From positions 12,663,001 to 12,727,000 of the forward strand of contig NC_087093.1 in assembly GCF_963855985.1 (NCBI RefSeq): a stretch of DNA of 64,000 nucleotides, given 5' to 3'. A program made the translations under genes and the position numbers. Shown here piece by piece: positions 22,910-34,979 of this stretch (its first letter is position 1; each line of letters starts with the position of its first letter). Origin of the DNA: Ostrinia nubilalis (lineage: Eukaryota > Arthropoda > Insecta > Lepidoptera > Crambidae). A model generated the notes under the pieces. The model saw only the letters and a program-made list of their open reading frames with translations, was not told where the DNA came from and did no database searches.

Positions 22910-23226
22910 TAGGGTTGCCAGGCGTCCGGCTTTAGCCGGACATGTTTGGCTTTTTATGGACTTGTCCGGCCAAATATTGCCTTGTCCGGCCTGTCCGGCT
23001 TTTGTTAGGCTTTTTATTTGGTTGCCGCGCCAGGCGAAAGTCGAGCCACAGAATTATACGAAGCGCACGCATCAGGATGTTGGTTAGCAACCGATGATGA
23101 TAGTACTCACTCATGAGCTGACACTAATTGCACCCCCCCCCCCCCCCCCCGTCACATGTCCGGCTTTTAGGGTAAAATGTCCGGCCAAATGAAGCACAAA
23201 GTCCGGCTTTTGACCTGGCAACCCTA
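22910..23226. mobile_element. 317-bp TIR element in intron 2 of copy F
   Basis: Inverted ends TAGGGTTGCCAGG / CCTGGCAACCCTA surrounding several TGTCCGGC motifs and a poly-C run of about 19 (23132-23150). Flanks CCCACGGGCC and CTGACGGGCC may be an imperfect 10-bp target duplication. Interrupts the ancient RTE tail. Confidence 0.5.
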
Positions 23227-23274
23227 CTGACGGGCCGGAAGACGTAGTATGTAAAGGCCTTACACTAGGTGGAA

Positions 23275-23380
23275 GATTTAATTAATGCTACTGACAACGC
23301 GCAACGCCACTCTTGTAGCGGAGTTTTGGCCTGACACTGTAATAGGTTTGTTGTCGACACGATAAGAAGAAGAAGGTGAA
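23275..23380 (+). repeat. LINE-like 3' tail fragment
   Basis: A segment with CCACTCTTGTAGCGGAGTTT ending in an AAGAAGAAG tail splits the RTE remnant in copy F. A second copy lies at about 24830-24925 (CCACTCTTGTGGCGGAGTTT ... AATAAGAAGAAG). Family not identified. Confidence 0.4.
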
Positions 23381-23696
23381 CCGACGACCTAGTGATGGTC
23401 GTGGGAAGTACATGAGCAATGCAGGGTTGGTTGTTGTGGAAATCCTTGGGGAAAGCCTATGTCCAGAAGTTGACGTCATTTATGGCTAAAACGATAGAAT
23501 TGTTAAAAAATGAGAATAAGAGTTTAGCTTGATACGCCATCCTTAACCATGAAAACAAGTAATTTATTATTTTTACGGTTTTCAGATGAAATTAGCATAT
23601 TACATTAAAAACAAGAAATTGAAGCTGCTGTGGAGCACTAAAATTCATAATCTCTGCCAGAATAGCTTGATATTAGCTGAATTAATAAACACAAAA

Positions 23697-24484
23697 GGAC
23701 ATCATCCACGTTTCATATATTTTTGGTCCAAAATCAAAAGTGCCGGCCAACAAAAAAAAGTGCTGTATTCTGACAGAATACGTCTGCCTTAGCATTTGTT
23801 ACTATGGCACCAAAGCCGTAGCTCCACTGTGCGTCGAGTATTTGAGATCTAAAAGTCATCGACTATTCATACATTTTTTGTTCAAAATCAAAAGTGTCGG
23901 CCAATTAAAAAAAAAGTGCTGTATACTGACAGAATACGTCCGCCTTAGCATTTGTTACTATGGCACCAAAGCTGTAGCACCACTATGCGTCGAGTATTTG
24001 AGATCTAAAATTCATCGACGATTCATAAATTTTTTGTTCAAAATCAAAAGTGTCGGCCAATAAAAAAAAGTGCTGTCTTCTGACAGAATACGTTCGCCTT
24101 AGCATTTGTTACTATGGCACCAAAGCTGTAGCACCACTGTGCGTCGAGTATTTGAGATCTAAAATTCATCGACTATTCATACATTTTTTGTTCAAAATCA
24201 AAAATGTCGGCCAATAAAAAAAATAGTGCTGTATTCTGACAGAATACGTCCGCCTTAGCATTTGTTACTATGACACCAAAGCTGTAGCACCACTGTACGT
24301 CGTAGTATTTGAGATCAAAGTCAGTCGTTTCATATATTTTTAGAACTCAAATACTACGATGCACAGTGGTGCTACAGCTTTGGTGCCATAGTAATAAATG
24401 CTAAGGCGGACGTATTCTATCAGAATACAGCACTTTTATTTTTTGGCCGGCACTTTTGATTTTGGACCAAAATGGATGATGTCC
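23697..24484. mobile_element. Fold-back element of tandem repeats inside exon 3 of copy F
   Basis: Ends GGACATCATCCA / TGGATGATGTCC. Inside are four direct units of about 155 bp (TGCTGT starts at 23761, 23917, 24071 and 24227), then one unit in reverse orientation (about 24345-24460). Comparison with other copies places the insertion between AAAA and TTT of the exon without a target duplication. Units are more than 90% alike by eye. No known family recognised. Confidence 0.6.
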
Positions 24485-24547
24485 TTTAAAACCACAAATT
24501 GTGTTATAAAGAAGGTAAGTAAAAAGAAACGTTTATTATTATTAAAC

Positions 24548-24830
24548 TAGCGGCCGCCCGCGACTTCGTACGCGTGGACCGTGGACCCCGTTTTACCCCC
24601 TTAGGGGTTGAATATTGCAAATCTCGCCGTAAAAACCATCCTTGGACTTCAACGAACATTAAAAACTACGAACGCGTGAAAGTAGTACTTTGTAGTTTGA
24701 AAAATATTTCCTCGATAAATGGGCTATCCAACACAAAAATTATTTCTTAAATCAGACCAGTAGTTCCTGAGGAGCGCGTTCAAGCAAACAAACAAACACT
24801 TCAGCCTTATAATTCATTATTATACTCGGG
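24548..24830 (-). mobile_element. Helitron fragment in intron 3 of copy F
   Basis: Starts ACTAGCGGCCGCCCGCGAC, the reverse complement of a Helitron CTAG end like that at 7736, and ends in AAACAAACACTTCAGCCTTA. The same insertion is present in shorter form in intron 3 of the other copies. Confidence 0.5.
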
Positions 24831-25010
24831 AGGATTTGATGAATGATACTGACAACGCCACTCTTGTGGCGGAGTTTTGGGTTGACATTGTGTAGGTTTG
24901 TTAGTGTAATAAGAAGAAGCTTTATAATTTAAGTAGTTTCAGTGATAGCAGGCCTGTTCATCTCCGCGAGTTTACATCGAAAACAAAACACGCACTATGG
25001 CCCACCTACA

Positions 25011-25192
25011 GTGTGCCTACCATGAGTTTACGTTAGGTGAGCTCGCTAGCGAATACGTCAAAAAATTCTATGAAGATTTTATTTCTTGAAAGTAGCCGCT
25101 AGGGGCGCTGCACAATATGTCATACATTTAAATGTCATTTTTTTACGCAGTCGCTAGCGAGCACACCTAACGTAAACTCATGGTAGGCACAC
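25011..25192. mobile_element. 182-bp MITE, copy 1
   Basis: Ends GTGTGCCTACCATGAG and its complement form long inverted repeats of about 42 bp, containing GCTCGCTAGCGA. Only three differences by eye from the copy at 54259-54440, so both inserted recently. No clear target duplication. Confidence 0.65.
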
Positions 25193-25799
25193 AGGATACT
25201 ATTCGACAAGGCATCACATAGGTATGAGCGAACATTGACTCACGCACGCGTATTCTTGTGTATGATGGAAGAAAATAAAGAAATGGTGTAGGTACTAAAT
25301 ACTGTGCAGTATTTAACTGCCTAAATAATAATAGAAACACAGAATGTAATTTTTTAAGTTGCCTCAAGACACTGAGAGGTAATAAGGATAGGAATAAGGA
25401 ATTTTTTTTAAATACCTTCGCGAAGTAAAACTTCTGTACGTAGTACTTATTATTATTCTGTGGTGATAGTTTTAAGTTGTCATTTTAATTTGTTTCAGGG
25501 AGTTTATCACATAGAGATCAATATCACAGAAATGACGGCCATAATGATAAGAAAATCGTTTTTTTACGGTAATTTTGAAGTTCGCACCATAGTATCAGAA
25601 AAACGCGGAAATGTGTATTGTATACAAACCGAGTTCTCAGCATTAAAGAAGGATAAATAATACTTTTATTAATTCAAAACTTATAAAATATTACCTCAAT
25701 GTTTTTTTATGCCTAACAAGGCAGGCATTTGTTCACAATCGCACCTGATGTTGAGTAGGATGCAGTCTAGGATGATACATAATTATTTTATTGTGTTTT

Positions 25800-25805
25800 A
25801 ATAAA
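25800..25805 (+). terminator. Poly(A) signal of copy F
   Basis: AATAAA about 140 bp after the stop codon. The 3' UTR is longer than in other copies because about 90 bp of unrelated sequence is inserted after the conserved TTACCTCAATG. Confidence 0.45.
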
Positions 25806-26270
25806 AATATATTTTGGATGATGTTTTTAATTTAATTGTAGTTTTTTGTTTTTTTATTATTAATTTTTTGACATTTTACACTACGTTTCTAGACACAAAC
25901 TAAGCAAAGCTTTTAGGTACTAGACAATGGATATAAACATACATAAATACTTTTTATTGATGAACCAAAAATGAAATTAATATCATTCTTTTGTGGTTTG
26001 TGGACCACACTAGATACAAAAGTGTCTGTCTACGTTTGCTCAGTATGCGCTTGTAATCGACATAAAAAAACATACAGAATTTACTACATAGGTAGGTAGG
26101 TAGGTACATAGCCGGTTTTTGCTTTCCTGGAAAACTGGCAAGTCAGTTTTTACTTATTATTTTTTCCTTTTGAAATGTTCATTACTTAAGTACTTGCCCA
26201 CATTGTCCTAAGCATTTTAGGGTTACATACTTAGATTTTATTGTAATTTTATCTTAATTTAAGAAGGAAA
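25806..26270. other. Gene-free AT-rich stretch
   Basis: No coding signal. A short TAGG microsatellite lies near 26092-26104. Confidence 0.4.
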
Positions 26271-26276
26271 CTAATA

Positions 26277-26572
26277 GAAGGAACATAATCTTATACAGAA
26301 AACTGAAAATTGCCGATCACCTCCCAATATGGTCCGCAAATTAGGTAGCAATCAATGCACAGGAATTACATAGCAAGTCATATTAAAAACTGGGCAGAAG
26401 GACCATAATCTTAAGAAGAAAACTGGAAATTATAACCCAATATAGTCCGCAAATTAGGTGGCAGTCATTGCACAGGAATTCCATAACAAAAGTCATATTA
26501 AAAACTCGGCAGATGGAACATAATCTTATGCAGAAAACTGGAAATTGCCGATCACCTCCCAATATGGTCCTC
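26277..26572. repeat. Tandem repeat of about 115-120 bp, 2.5 units
   Basis: Units start at about 26277, 26397 and 26511 with the phrase GGAACATAATCTTA (GGACCATAATCTTA in the second). Each also carries GAAAACTG and CAATATGGTCC; the third is partial. Confidence 0.6.
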
Positions 26573-27381
26573 CATAACTCATCCCGTATATCTCGGGCTA
26601 TCTAAGCCCGTGATAAGCGTTTTCTCATGACTTGCATATTTGAGCGTTTACCTTTACAGGTAGGGATTCAGGGTGGAGTTTTATCGAAAGCGAAAGCAAA
26701 GAGATGAATTCACTAGTAATTTATTTAAATATTTTAGGATTTCAAAGTAAAATGTAAATCTGTGTAAATATGAACTATTCTAGAAGTATTAAAGCCCATA
26801 ATATTCTTTAAAAAAAGGAAAAAGTTTGAAAGGTTTTCGACGGTACATCAATAGTCGAAGAAGTCGCAGTGATTGTAAAAGAAGAGGTACTTGCCCCTTT
26901 ACATAATATTGATTTCAGTCAACTCATTGAGCTTTCCTGTCAGTGCCAGGCTCCAGAAGTTGTTTGGAAATAAAAAGATGCCGATTTTTTTTTTAATTAA
27001 TCAGACTATTTGATTTTATGAAATTCAACATCTCTCTCTCCTCTCCAATGAATTGCTCTTGGTTCGATAAGCGACCCCCACCATTTTCCTCCAAGTCCGT
27101 CCCTGTTCATTTTCGTAAAGGGAGCGCGACCACGCGTGAGGCTCGCGATCGACATGTTTATCGCTTTAATATAAAATAAAGGGAACTGTATCGATAGATG
27201 AAAAACGTCGACATGTGATCCAAGACGGGAAATTGTATTTTCTTTTGCAGCAACATTCTTATGGTGTTTGGGCTTGAATTTGCATGGGGACTTTGTTTTA
27301 GGGGAGACTTGATTTTTAAATACCTCCTTTAACATAAGAAGTTTTTTAAACTCATTGAGCCGATATTCTGACAGTATAGGC

Positions 27382-27671
27382 CAGGGATGGCGAACCTTTA
27401 TGTCTCAACGTGCCACTTTTCAGAAAAAAATGATGTAGTCATAGACGTGCCATCAAATAACACCTAATGCTATCAATGAGGAGCATAGTACAAGTGGCGC
27501 CACTGGCGAGTGACAAGGCCTTACCACAGCCTTACTTTACAGTGGCACTAACGGACGACTTATTTACTATTTTATTTTATAGCGAATTTTGTGATTGGTG
27601 GCGTGCCCTCAATATTGTGGCTTGTGGCGCGTGCCATCGATGGCACGCGTGCCATTGGTTCGCCATCCCTG
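27382..27671. mobile_element. Non-autonomous hAT element with 8-bp duplication
   Basis: Ends CAGGGATGGCGAACC / GGTTCGCCATCCCTG, flanked by the perfect 8-bp duplication GTATAGGC (27374-27381 and 27672-27679). 290 bp, no transposase. End sequence and duplication length fit hAT. Confidence 0.75.
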
Positions 27672-27814
27672 GTATAGGCGTTACATAGATAATAATGAGT
27701 CAATCATCAATGAGTTTCTTGCACTGCTTCCTCTCAGTTTTGGCCCATACTTATTAGCACTGGTAAGTAGGTTTGGGTTGTGCAAAAGTTTTCTTGGAGA
27801 GCATATTTATAGTA

Positions 27815-28030
27815 AACTAGCTTTGCCCGCGTGGAATTTTGTCTGTCACAGAAAAACTTTATCATGCGCGTCCCTGTTTCAAAAACCGGGTTAAATTCTA
27901 TATCCTTTCCCAGGATTCAAACTATCTCTATGCCAAATTTCATCAAAATCGGTTCAGTGGTTTAGGCGTCAAAGCAAGACAGACAGAGTTAGAATGTTCC
28001 TTACCACAGAATCTTATATTAGAAAAAGTT
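27815..28030. repeat. Interspersed Helitron-like repeat
   Basis: Begins CTAGCTTTGCCCGCGTGG and contains CAAACTATCTCTATGCCAAA and an AGACAGACAG tract. About 220 bp; related to 34980-35215. A very common type of lepidopteran repeat. Confidence 0.5.
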
Positions 28031-29580
28031 GTCTGTAATTAAATTAGTATGCCTACCTCATATAAATAAACATTGTATTCGCATAGTCACATATCACACT
28101 CGAAGAATTCAAGCCACGGCCGTAGGGGTGCGTGGTGAATAATTTTATTTGTTTATAATTTTAATAACTCCCCACCGTATATCAACCCTCAAGGGGTGAG
28201 CGTACATTTTTCACGTTTCGAATACAATAAGGAATATTGTCACTTTAGAATTTGCAGCGAAAGTGCGGGGCGAAATTTATAGATTATCCCGGATTTGCCT
28301 TGAAATATACGGACGTTAGGACATAAACATATTTTTGGATTGCATAAAAATGGGTTATTCAAAACGATGTTGTTTATATGTTCAATAGTTTAAGGGAAAG
28401 TTTGCCCCTTCTCCTATTTATTTATATTCATATTTCTATTGTCTTTTGTATTTAGCAAATATTATAATTATTACTCAAGTTTTAACTTTTTCTTGCATGA
28501 GGAATTTTCGAATTCTTGAATTTTTTTCTTGAGTAAGGGTTATGGGCACGGGTATGTAGTCGCTAGCGATTTAACAATAATACCTAACTATTTTACGATA
28601 ACGTTAATTATACTCGTAGGTACGAGCATGTGTACTTACCTCCTACCTTCCTTTACATATTTTCATTTCAATCGCAGAAACGGTTACAAAAATATGAACC
28701 CCCGTTTCTATTTTGGAATGTTCATTGTGACGCAAAGTCAACGCGCAAGATTTGAATTCCAAATTCAAAGTTGCGGTGTTCGATTCACCTTTGTGTTTTT
28801 CTTCTTATTGTTTATCTTCTTTCTTTTATTTTGTTATTGGCAGGGTGAAATGTTTGTTTATGCATATGGACGTTTTTGTTTGGCGTTCAGATTCAATTTT
28901 ATCCGGTTAAAGTTTCATGCTGCAGAAAAACACTTGAAAACGTTGTTTGTTCCACAACATGGTTTCCTTAAAATATGCGTGTATTGTTGAAAAATATTGT
29001 TTTTATTTTTATTTAGCTGTAAGCTATCATATACCTACAAATCAAAAGAATTATCACAAATTCGAATCGTCCATGAAGCTACCCAGATAAAGCAAAAAAC
29101 AATATTTAAAACCTATCATTTTTTTGGACAACAGCTGCCGTCCAACAAACACAATCCCAATTGGAGAGCCTTCTCCTTCGGGAACTCAAGTACTTTCCCT
29201 TATGCTAAGTGCGTAAGTACCCAGGCGCGCCGAAACAGCAAGCGGTCACCCTTGTTGTCTTAGTAAGCGCAAGGTGTTGTCTGCTTTTTCTCATAGAAGC
29301 CGCATAAGGGTTAGTTCCGTAATTCCAAAGAGATTAAGAGCTTTTCGCGATTGTCTCTTTATGAAGTTACAAAAGTTGCAAAATTAACCAGCTCTATTCT
29401 TTATAGTAGCTGTGAATACAGCTTCACGAGCTCTTCGAATGCTTTTCCAGAAACTTACCGTGACCTAATGGTGACAATAAAATATACCTATTCATATTAG
29501 GCAGTACGAGAGGCACATCTCTCCTTCGAGAACAAGTAGGATATTTGGGATAAATTGAACTAGGTTTTCATTGGTGATAA
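28031..29580. other. Gene-free stretch
   Basis: Open frames at 28529-28990 and 28997-29263 have AT-driven composition (Phe- and Leu-rich) and no recognisable domain. No gene is supported. Confidence 0.35.
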
Positions 29581-29584
29581 TATC

Positions 29585-30045
29585 CAATCCGGCCCGGAAG
29601 ACGTAGTGTGGACAGAACAGGCTTCCCACTAGGTGGATCGACGATCGCGATGGTGGTCGCGGGAAATACCTGGATGTGGGCAGCGCAAGATCGGTCGTTA
29701 TAGGAATCCTTGGGGAAAACTTTATTCAGCAGTGGACGTCATTTGGCTGAAACGAACGAACGAATTTCCAAGCCAGGATATTCCGATCGACCAGCAGATC
29801 AAGCGCCGCAAGTGGAACTGGATTGGCCACACTCTCCGAAGGGACCCCGATCACATCCTTAAGCAGGCTCTGGATTGGAATCCCCAAGGAAAACGCAAAC
29901 GTGGTCGACCCAGGCAAACTTGGCGGCGCACTGTAGCGGACGAGGCGAAGAAGATCGGCAAGACCTGGAGCGAGATCAAGCGAGAAGCTCAAGACCGAAC
30001 GAGATGGAGGACTGTTGTGGACGCCCTCTGCCCCATCTAGGGGAC
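29585..30045 (+). mobile_element. Two LINE reverse-transcriptase C-terminal fragments
   Basis: 29585-29755 is a decayed RTE tail (VDRRS..., WGKLYSAVDV). It runs in frame into 29760-30040, the C-terminus of another LINE ORF: IKRRKWNWIGHTLRRD, GKRKRGRPRQTWRRTV and RDRTRW-like DRTRWRTVVDALC ending at a stop. The second piece is well preserved. Neither has an RT core. Confidence 0.6.
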
Positions 30046-30579
30046 ATAGGACCATAAGTCAAGTAAGTCATCTTTATAACTAAGTGGTCTGCGCAGCAGG
30101 TCAAGTAAACACCATAATGGATTCCGCTCCGTGAATTATCATCTTGCGGATATTGAATATATTAAGGCAATATCACAGATGCAAAGCGGTGTATTTGTGT
30201 AATTGCTGATCTTAGGATGTTGGGGGGAGGTGACCGCTTAATTAATAGGCAGGAATAACAAGAATTATTCGGGAGTATTAATTAATTTGGAACGTGTGTC
30301 TTGGCCGTTATAACATTGTTTGGTTAGTTAGTTGTGAGTTAAGTTACTTGCAAATAGGTATACAAAAAATAAGTTGGTGACCAGAATCAGAGTCAAAGGG
30401 TACTATTACTTATTCTGTGTCAAAGGCTTATGATTGAAATTGTTGAGAGAAAGTACACTTCCACTTCAACACACGTTTCATGTCTTATTTATGAAGATTT
30501 CCTTCAGTACAGTTTGTAATAAATAATGTTGGTAGGTAGGCAAAGGCTTCAGAATCCAGATTGTCGTAGCCGTGGAACA

Positions 30580-30685
30580 TAATCATCATCATCATCATTA
30601 TTTCAGCCATAGGACGTCCACTGCTGAATATAGGCCTCCCCCAAATTAATTTCCACAATGGCCGGTTGGTGGCGGCCTGCATAAC
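30580..30685 (-). mobile_element. RTE LINE extreme 3' end
   Basis: Reverse-oriented tail: ATC microsatellite, then the complement of the AATNxPLWKL...YVQQWTS coding end with GGACGTCCACTGCTGAATAT. 5' truncated to about 105 bp. Confidence 0.55.
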
Positions 30686-30689
30686 ATTT

Positions 30690-32990
30690 AACATAAACTT
30701 AACATGAGTAAAATTTACTTGTTTAAATTTACTTTGAGCATGTACTTTAAGGATAAAAGCAAAGACGCATCTTAATTAAGTCAAAAATGTATTCAATGGT
30801 GACAAAGTAAATGTAAAAGAGAATATCTACTTAAAACCAAAATGTAATATGGACCTACTCAAAGCGTCCTAGAAATTAAAATGCAAAAGTAATAACTATT
30901 CCCTATAATTGCACCGCGGCACCTCCACAGAATAATTAAGGACAAAAGGAAGGTAATCAGCTTCGAAATCAAAGCCGCGGCCCCGAAGACGTCCGAGGGA
31001 ATAATTACAAAAGGGAAGAAGATACAGAAGACACACTTCTGGGTATTAATGCTGGTTCCACATCTAAAAGTCCAACTGTTGACAAACCTTTCATGTGTAG
31101 AGAATCATAATAATTCAGATCATAATGCCGCACCATCGGTCCAATGGTGGTAAATAGTACCCAGATCTAAAGTCTTAGCTTAGCCAACTCACATGATTCT
31201 CCATGGGTAATGTCCTCCGTAATAAATGAGGTTGAAACATGGCCTACAGATGTGTGGAGGGTCATATTAGATCGGCCTGAGATGGGAGAGAGTTTTTACT
31301 GGCTGAACTGTTGGGCTGCTGAAGGTGCTGACATAAAAATTTAGGGCATAAGCTCCAATGTTTATACATTGTATTAGAATTTATGAAATATCACAGGGGT
31401 CAGAATTATGTCCTATCGTCGATCAGGTCATCTCAACCAACAATCAACGTGCCTGCATGGTGGCCATCATAATTGACAGTTTGGATAATGAGGTTTACTT
31501 GCAATGACCTAGGAACTTCTTCTTTAAACCTAAACCTATCTCTACTACCACAGGCAAGGCCGGCATCCGTTTTTATAACGAATTTCAATCTTATTCTAAT
31601 AAGTAAACCTGCTGTCTTTTCGTGCTTTGTGCCGAAGAAGTCCACGCAATAATGGAGGAGATGAACCAGACTCGGCCTCGCCTTGAATATTAATAGGCCA
31701 AGGAAATGGATTAAAAATTCCATGTCTCCGCAGCCCATCGCGATCTCTTGTTGTCAAACAACTTTTTTCAAACGTTCCCACCTCATTTGCATTATTTTTT
31801 TAACGGTCCCCTGCGAATTTGGGGTTTTTCCTTTTTTTCGAGCCAATAAAATCAAACCGCAGAAGTATTGTAAAACTTTTATGCCAGTGTTTTGGGTTTA
31901 GGGTACATTTTAAAAATAATACAGTGGTTTTGTTAAAGTCGTTATTTTACAACTAAAATGATGCTACTTTACAACTAAAATGAGTGATGTGCTGATGACA
32001 TTAGCTATAGGCAATATGGTGTGTTACACCTCAATTATGTATGACATCATGCATAATGTTATTGTTATGACTACTGAACATTTGTACTGACAATTTCAAT
32101 TACAAAACATTTATGGTTTTGCCTCGTGTAATCTTATTTGACTCCGCAACCATTCTAATTGTAAGGGCGTAAACTTTATCAGCATGTAAAACTGTCGACT
32201 GTGACTTTTTTCATTAAAAGGCCCGGCTTTTTTCTTCTAAATAGAGGTGCAAATTTTTGCCCAATCTCCTTAAAAGGTATTACCGAGCGTAACAAAATTT
32301 AACGGATATTAAAAAGTTTAAGTCGGAGTTAATATTGACGGGCGCGGCAGATGGGAAGAAAGGGTTCGCGAAAGAATCCAAATGGTGACAAAAAGGCGTA
32401 AAGAGGGGGCCAAAGTTACTTATGCGGCGAAGAAAAGAGGCCAAGAATTAGCAAAAATAAAAGGTGACGGCCCGCTGTTTACGGGATGCCGAGGGGGCCT
32501 TAATTAAAGGCTTTCTTGGACTTTTCGCGATGCAATTTGGGTGAGAGACAAGAATTATTTTTATTGAAGTCATCACTAATTTCGGAAGAATTGAGGGCGA
32601 CGGACCTTTTGTTTTGGGCAAATGCCGCCAAATTGCGAGGTTTTGGCGACTTTGGTAATTGCTCTCGATTACCGATGGTTTTGAATGGAGTGATTTTTCT
32701 TTGGGTCTGCTGATTATTTTGATAGATAATTACACCCATTATTTTAATTACAGTTAAAAATCTTAACGATGAAATTCTATTTCTTACCCATCACCCAGCC
32801 CGCTTAGAAAATATGTAAAATTACTCTCTAAGTTTCTATTATAAATCTCACAATAACTGTTCCTGACTTTACCGATCCAGATTCAGATCATAGTATTGTA
32901 AAGTGAAGTTCATAACTCAATACGAATTTAAGCATGGAATCATTAATGCTATTCATTTAGATATTCTAACCAATTTCAGGAAATCTGGAT
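30690..32990. other. Gene-free intergenic stretch
   Basis: No coding region, RNA gene or transposon end could be supported. Scattered short open frames lack motifs. Confidence 0.35.
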
Positions 32991-32998
32991 TCACATCT

Positions 32999-33151
32999 CG
33001 TCGCTTGCCTCTCTAACTGACGTATCTGACATTTTTTTCGAAACTGAGGTATCTACACCATCTTAATCAATTTCGCAAGACGAATCGATCTATCTAATCG
33101 CCTGAAAATTTTTCAAAATGTCAGTTACGTCACTTAGAGAGGCAAGCGACG
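32999..33151. mobile_element. 153-bp MITE
   Basis: Inverted ends CGTCGCTTGCCTCTCTAA and complement, extending about 35 bp (TGACGTA, CTGACATTTT shared). Flanked by ATCT on both sides, a possible 4-bp target duplication. Confidence 0.6.
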
Positions 33152-34979
33152 ATCTAACCGTAGTCGCAAATAGACAAGAATGAAACTTGCGTAGCGCAAT
33201 TACAGGTGTGTTAACTAACTCACATCTCCAAAATGAGTTCGCGCACGGAAAGACCGACTCAATTTAATCTCAACTTCAATCTCAAAATTATCTATCACTC
33301 CCAATATTTGATCCTTCCCAAGACATTACAAATACATTTTTCCGCAGCAGCTGCGCCGTGTTTTCATTTCGCTTTGAAAAAAAGATTTTTCTAATTAAGT
33401 TTGGGGAATTCTTAAACAAAATTTAAGTAGTATTAATTATCTTCGTCCTTTATTAATAAAAGTCGTGAACTTAGTCCGAAAACAGGAGACAGTTGTTAGA
33501 AAATCCTTGATTTGAGTCGGGGGTGGAGAAAATTAAAATCATAAGAAAATAATTAAAGTCCGTAAGGGATTTATTGGGAAGAGAACGTGATTAATTGCTT
33601 TTTGGATAAATTGGGAAAGCAATAAGTGTCAATTGTGCGTGTTCCCGATTCATTGGAAAAATTAATAGGACTTAATTAATGTTTTTTACGAATTATGGTG
33701 AGGTTTGTTATTAAAATTTGGAGGATTTGAGAAAACTTTATAATCTTGATGTGCCTCAATATGAGCCAAATGATTGTTAATCAACTTTTAGATAATTCAT
33801 TCAATGAGTTTACAATGTTCTACAATAGGTTTTTTCGAAGTAATGGCATTGGTACCCAAATAATCATTACCCCAATATTGATGCCTATCAAAATATACCA
33901 CACAACACATAAATGCGTAATTGCGCAACAATCACCCATAGTTAGGTACATCAGTAAACAATAAAGAGTGTGGCATAATAAACTCATTATGAAAACATGT
34001 CATTTTAACAAATGACGGTCTTTAATCATTTAGTTAACCGTCTCATTTCTAATTGGCGGTGGGTTGAACTTGACCATTAATAAATGGGAATGATACTTCA
34101 AAGTTAACCCTCTCTCTGTCGCGAAGTATTCGGGATGGATATCAAGAGGGCATTAATGGGTTATTGAGATTAGCCTTGCTAATATTATAGAAAGTAGAAT
34201 AGAAGATAGGTTTTTAAAGTAGATAATTTTAATTTTTAAATAGTTTTTCCTTTTTTCTATCGTTTGTGTCTTAATCCACTTGCTCTCATGATTTACATAA
34301 GAGCTGTCATAGGTAACTTGAGATGGCTCATGGACGGGTCTGCGTGGTCGAACTCGAACGGTCGGAAAAATATTTCAGACTTCAGTCGGTCGGCAAGAAA
34401 ATTTGTCACCTGCTTACTAGGTTCTACTATTTAGTAATGATAGAAATGTGGCATAAAAGTCTTTGTAGGCATAAATCAAGAATAAGAATAAGCTAAAAAT
34501 ATCTGAAAAAAGTAAAAGAAAACTACCTAAAACAGATTCATATTAATTCAGGAATAGGCATTTAACATCACATCACCACAGAAATTAACTAACTTTCCGT
34601 AGGCTGAATTCTGATTGCAATTTATTCAGCTATTTGTCTTTGTTTTTGACTGTATACTTACGGGATTGTTTCGCCGCCTCATCATGCGCCTCGGTTGGCG
34701 CCTTCAGCTCATTGCGCGGGCGACTCGCGCGGAAAATTATTTCTTTTCATACGCCATTTTTCACGTTCTTCAACTCGGAGATTTGTTTATTCTTCGACGA
34801 GTCTTGATTGAGGGGTCGTTTTGATTTTTCTTGATGAAGGTTTTTAAAATCTGGGGATAACAATATTGAATGAACAAAGTTGGCATTGTTAAGAAGTTGT
34901 TGATCTATTGAATGAGTCCTATTATTATAGCAGCATAGAATGTTATTTTATTAACGTTGAAACCGTCATTATCTAATAC
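33152..34979. other. Gene-free intergenic stretch
   Basis: AT-rich, no supportable gene. Short open frames only. Confidence 0.35.

Larger units (their letters stand above)
22050..25660 (+). pseudogene. Array copy F, exon 3 interrupted by a transposon
   Basis: Exon 1 (22050-22124; MILLMFTLFIPSILA), exon 2 (22432-22587) and exon 4 (25499-25660, TAA) are open and keep their splice sites. Exon 3 runs from 23586 to 24514 but is split by a 788-bp inverted-repeat element at 23697-24484. 788 is not a multiple of three and the insert has stop codons, so the normal product cannot be made unless the insert is removed or the exon skipped. Skipping would keep the phase but delete about 48 aa, including two cysteines. 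Exon 4 has the most divergent sequence (GVYHIEINITEM), so F is probably the oldest branch in the window. AATAAA at 25800. Intron 2 carries a 317-bp TIR element and a LINE tail. Confidence 0.6.

Noticed and set aside
23740..24063. 107-aa repetitive frame
   Set aside because: Reads across tandem units of the fold-back element in exon 3 of copy F; units are non-coding elsewhere.
28529..29263. Two adjacent open frames of 153 and 88 aa
   Set aside because: Low-complexity AT-rich composition, no domain, no splice or start context that would support a gene.
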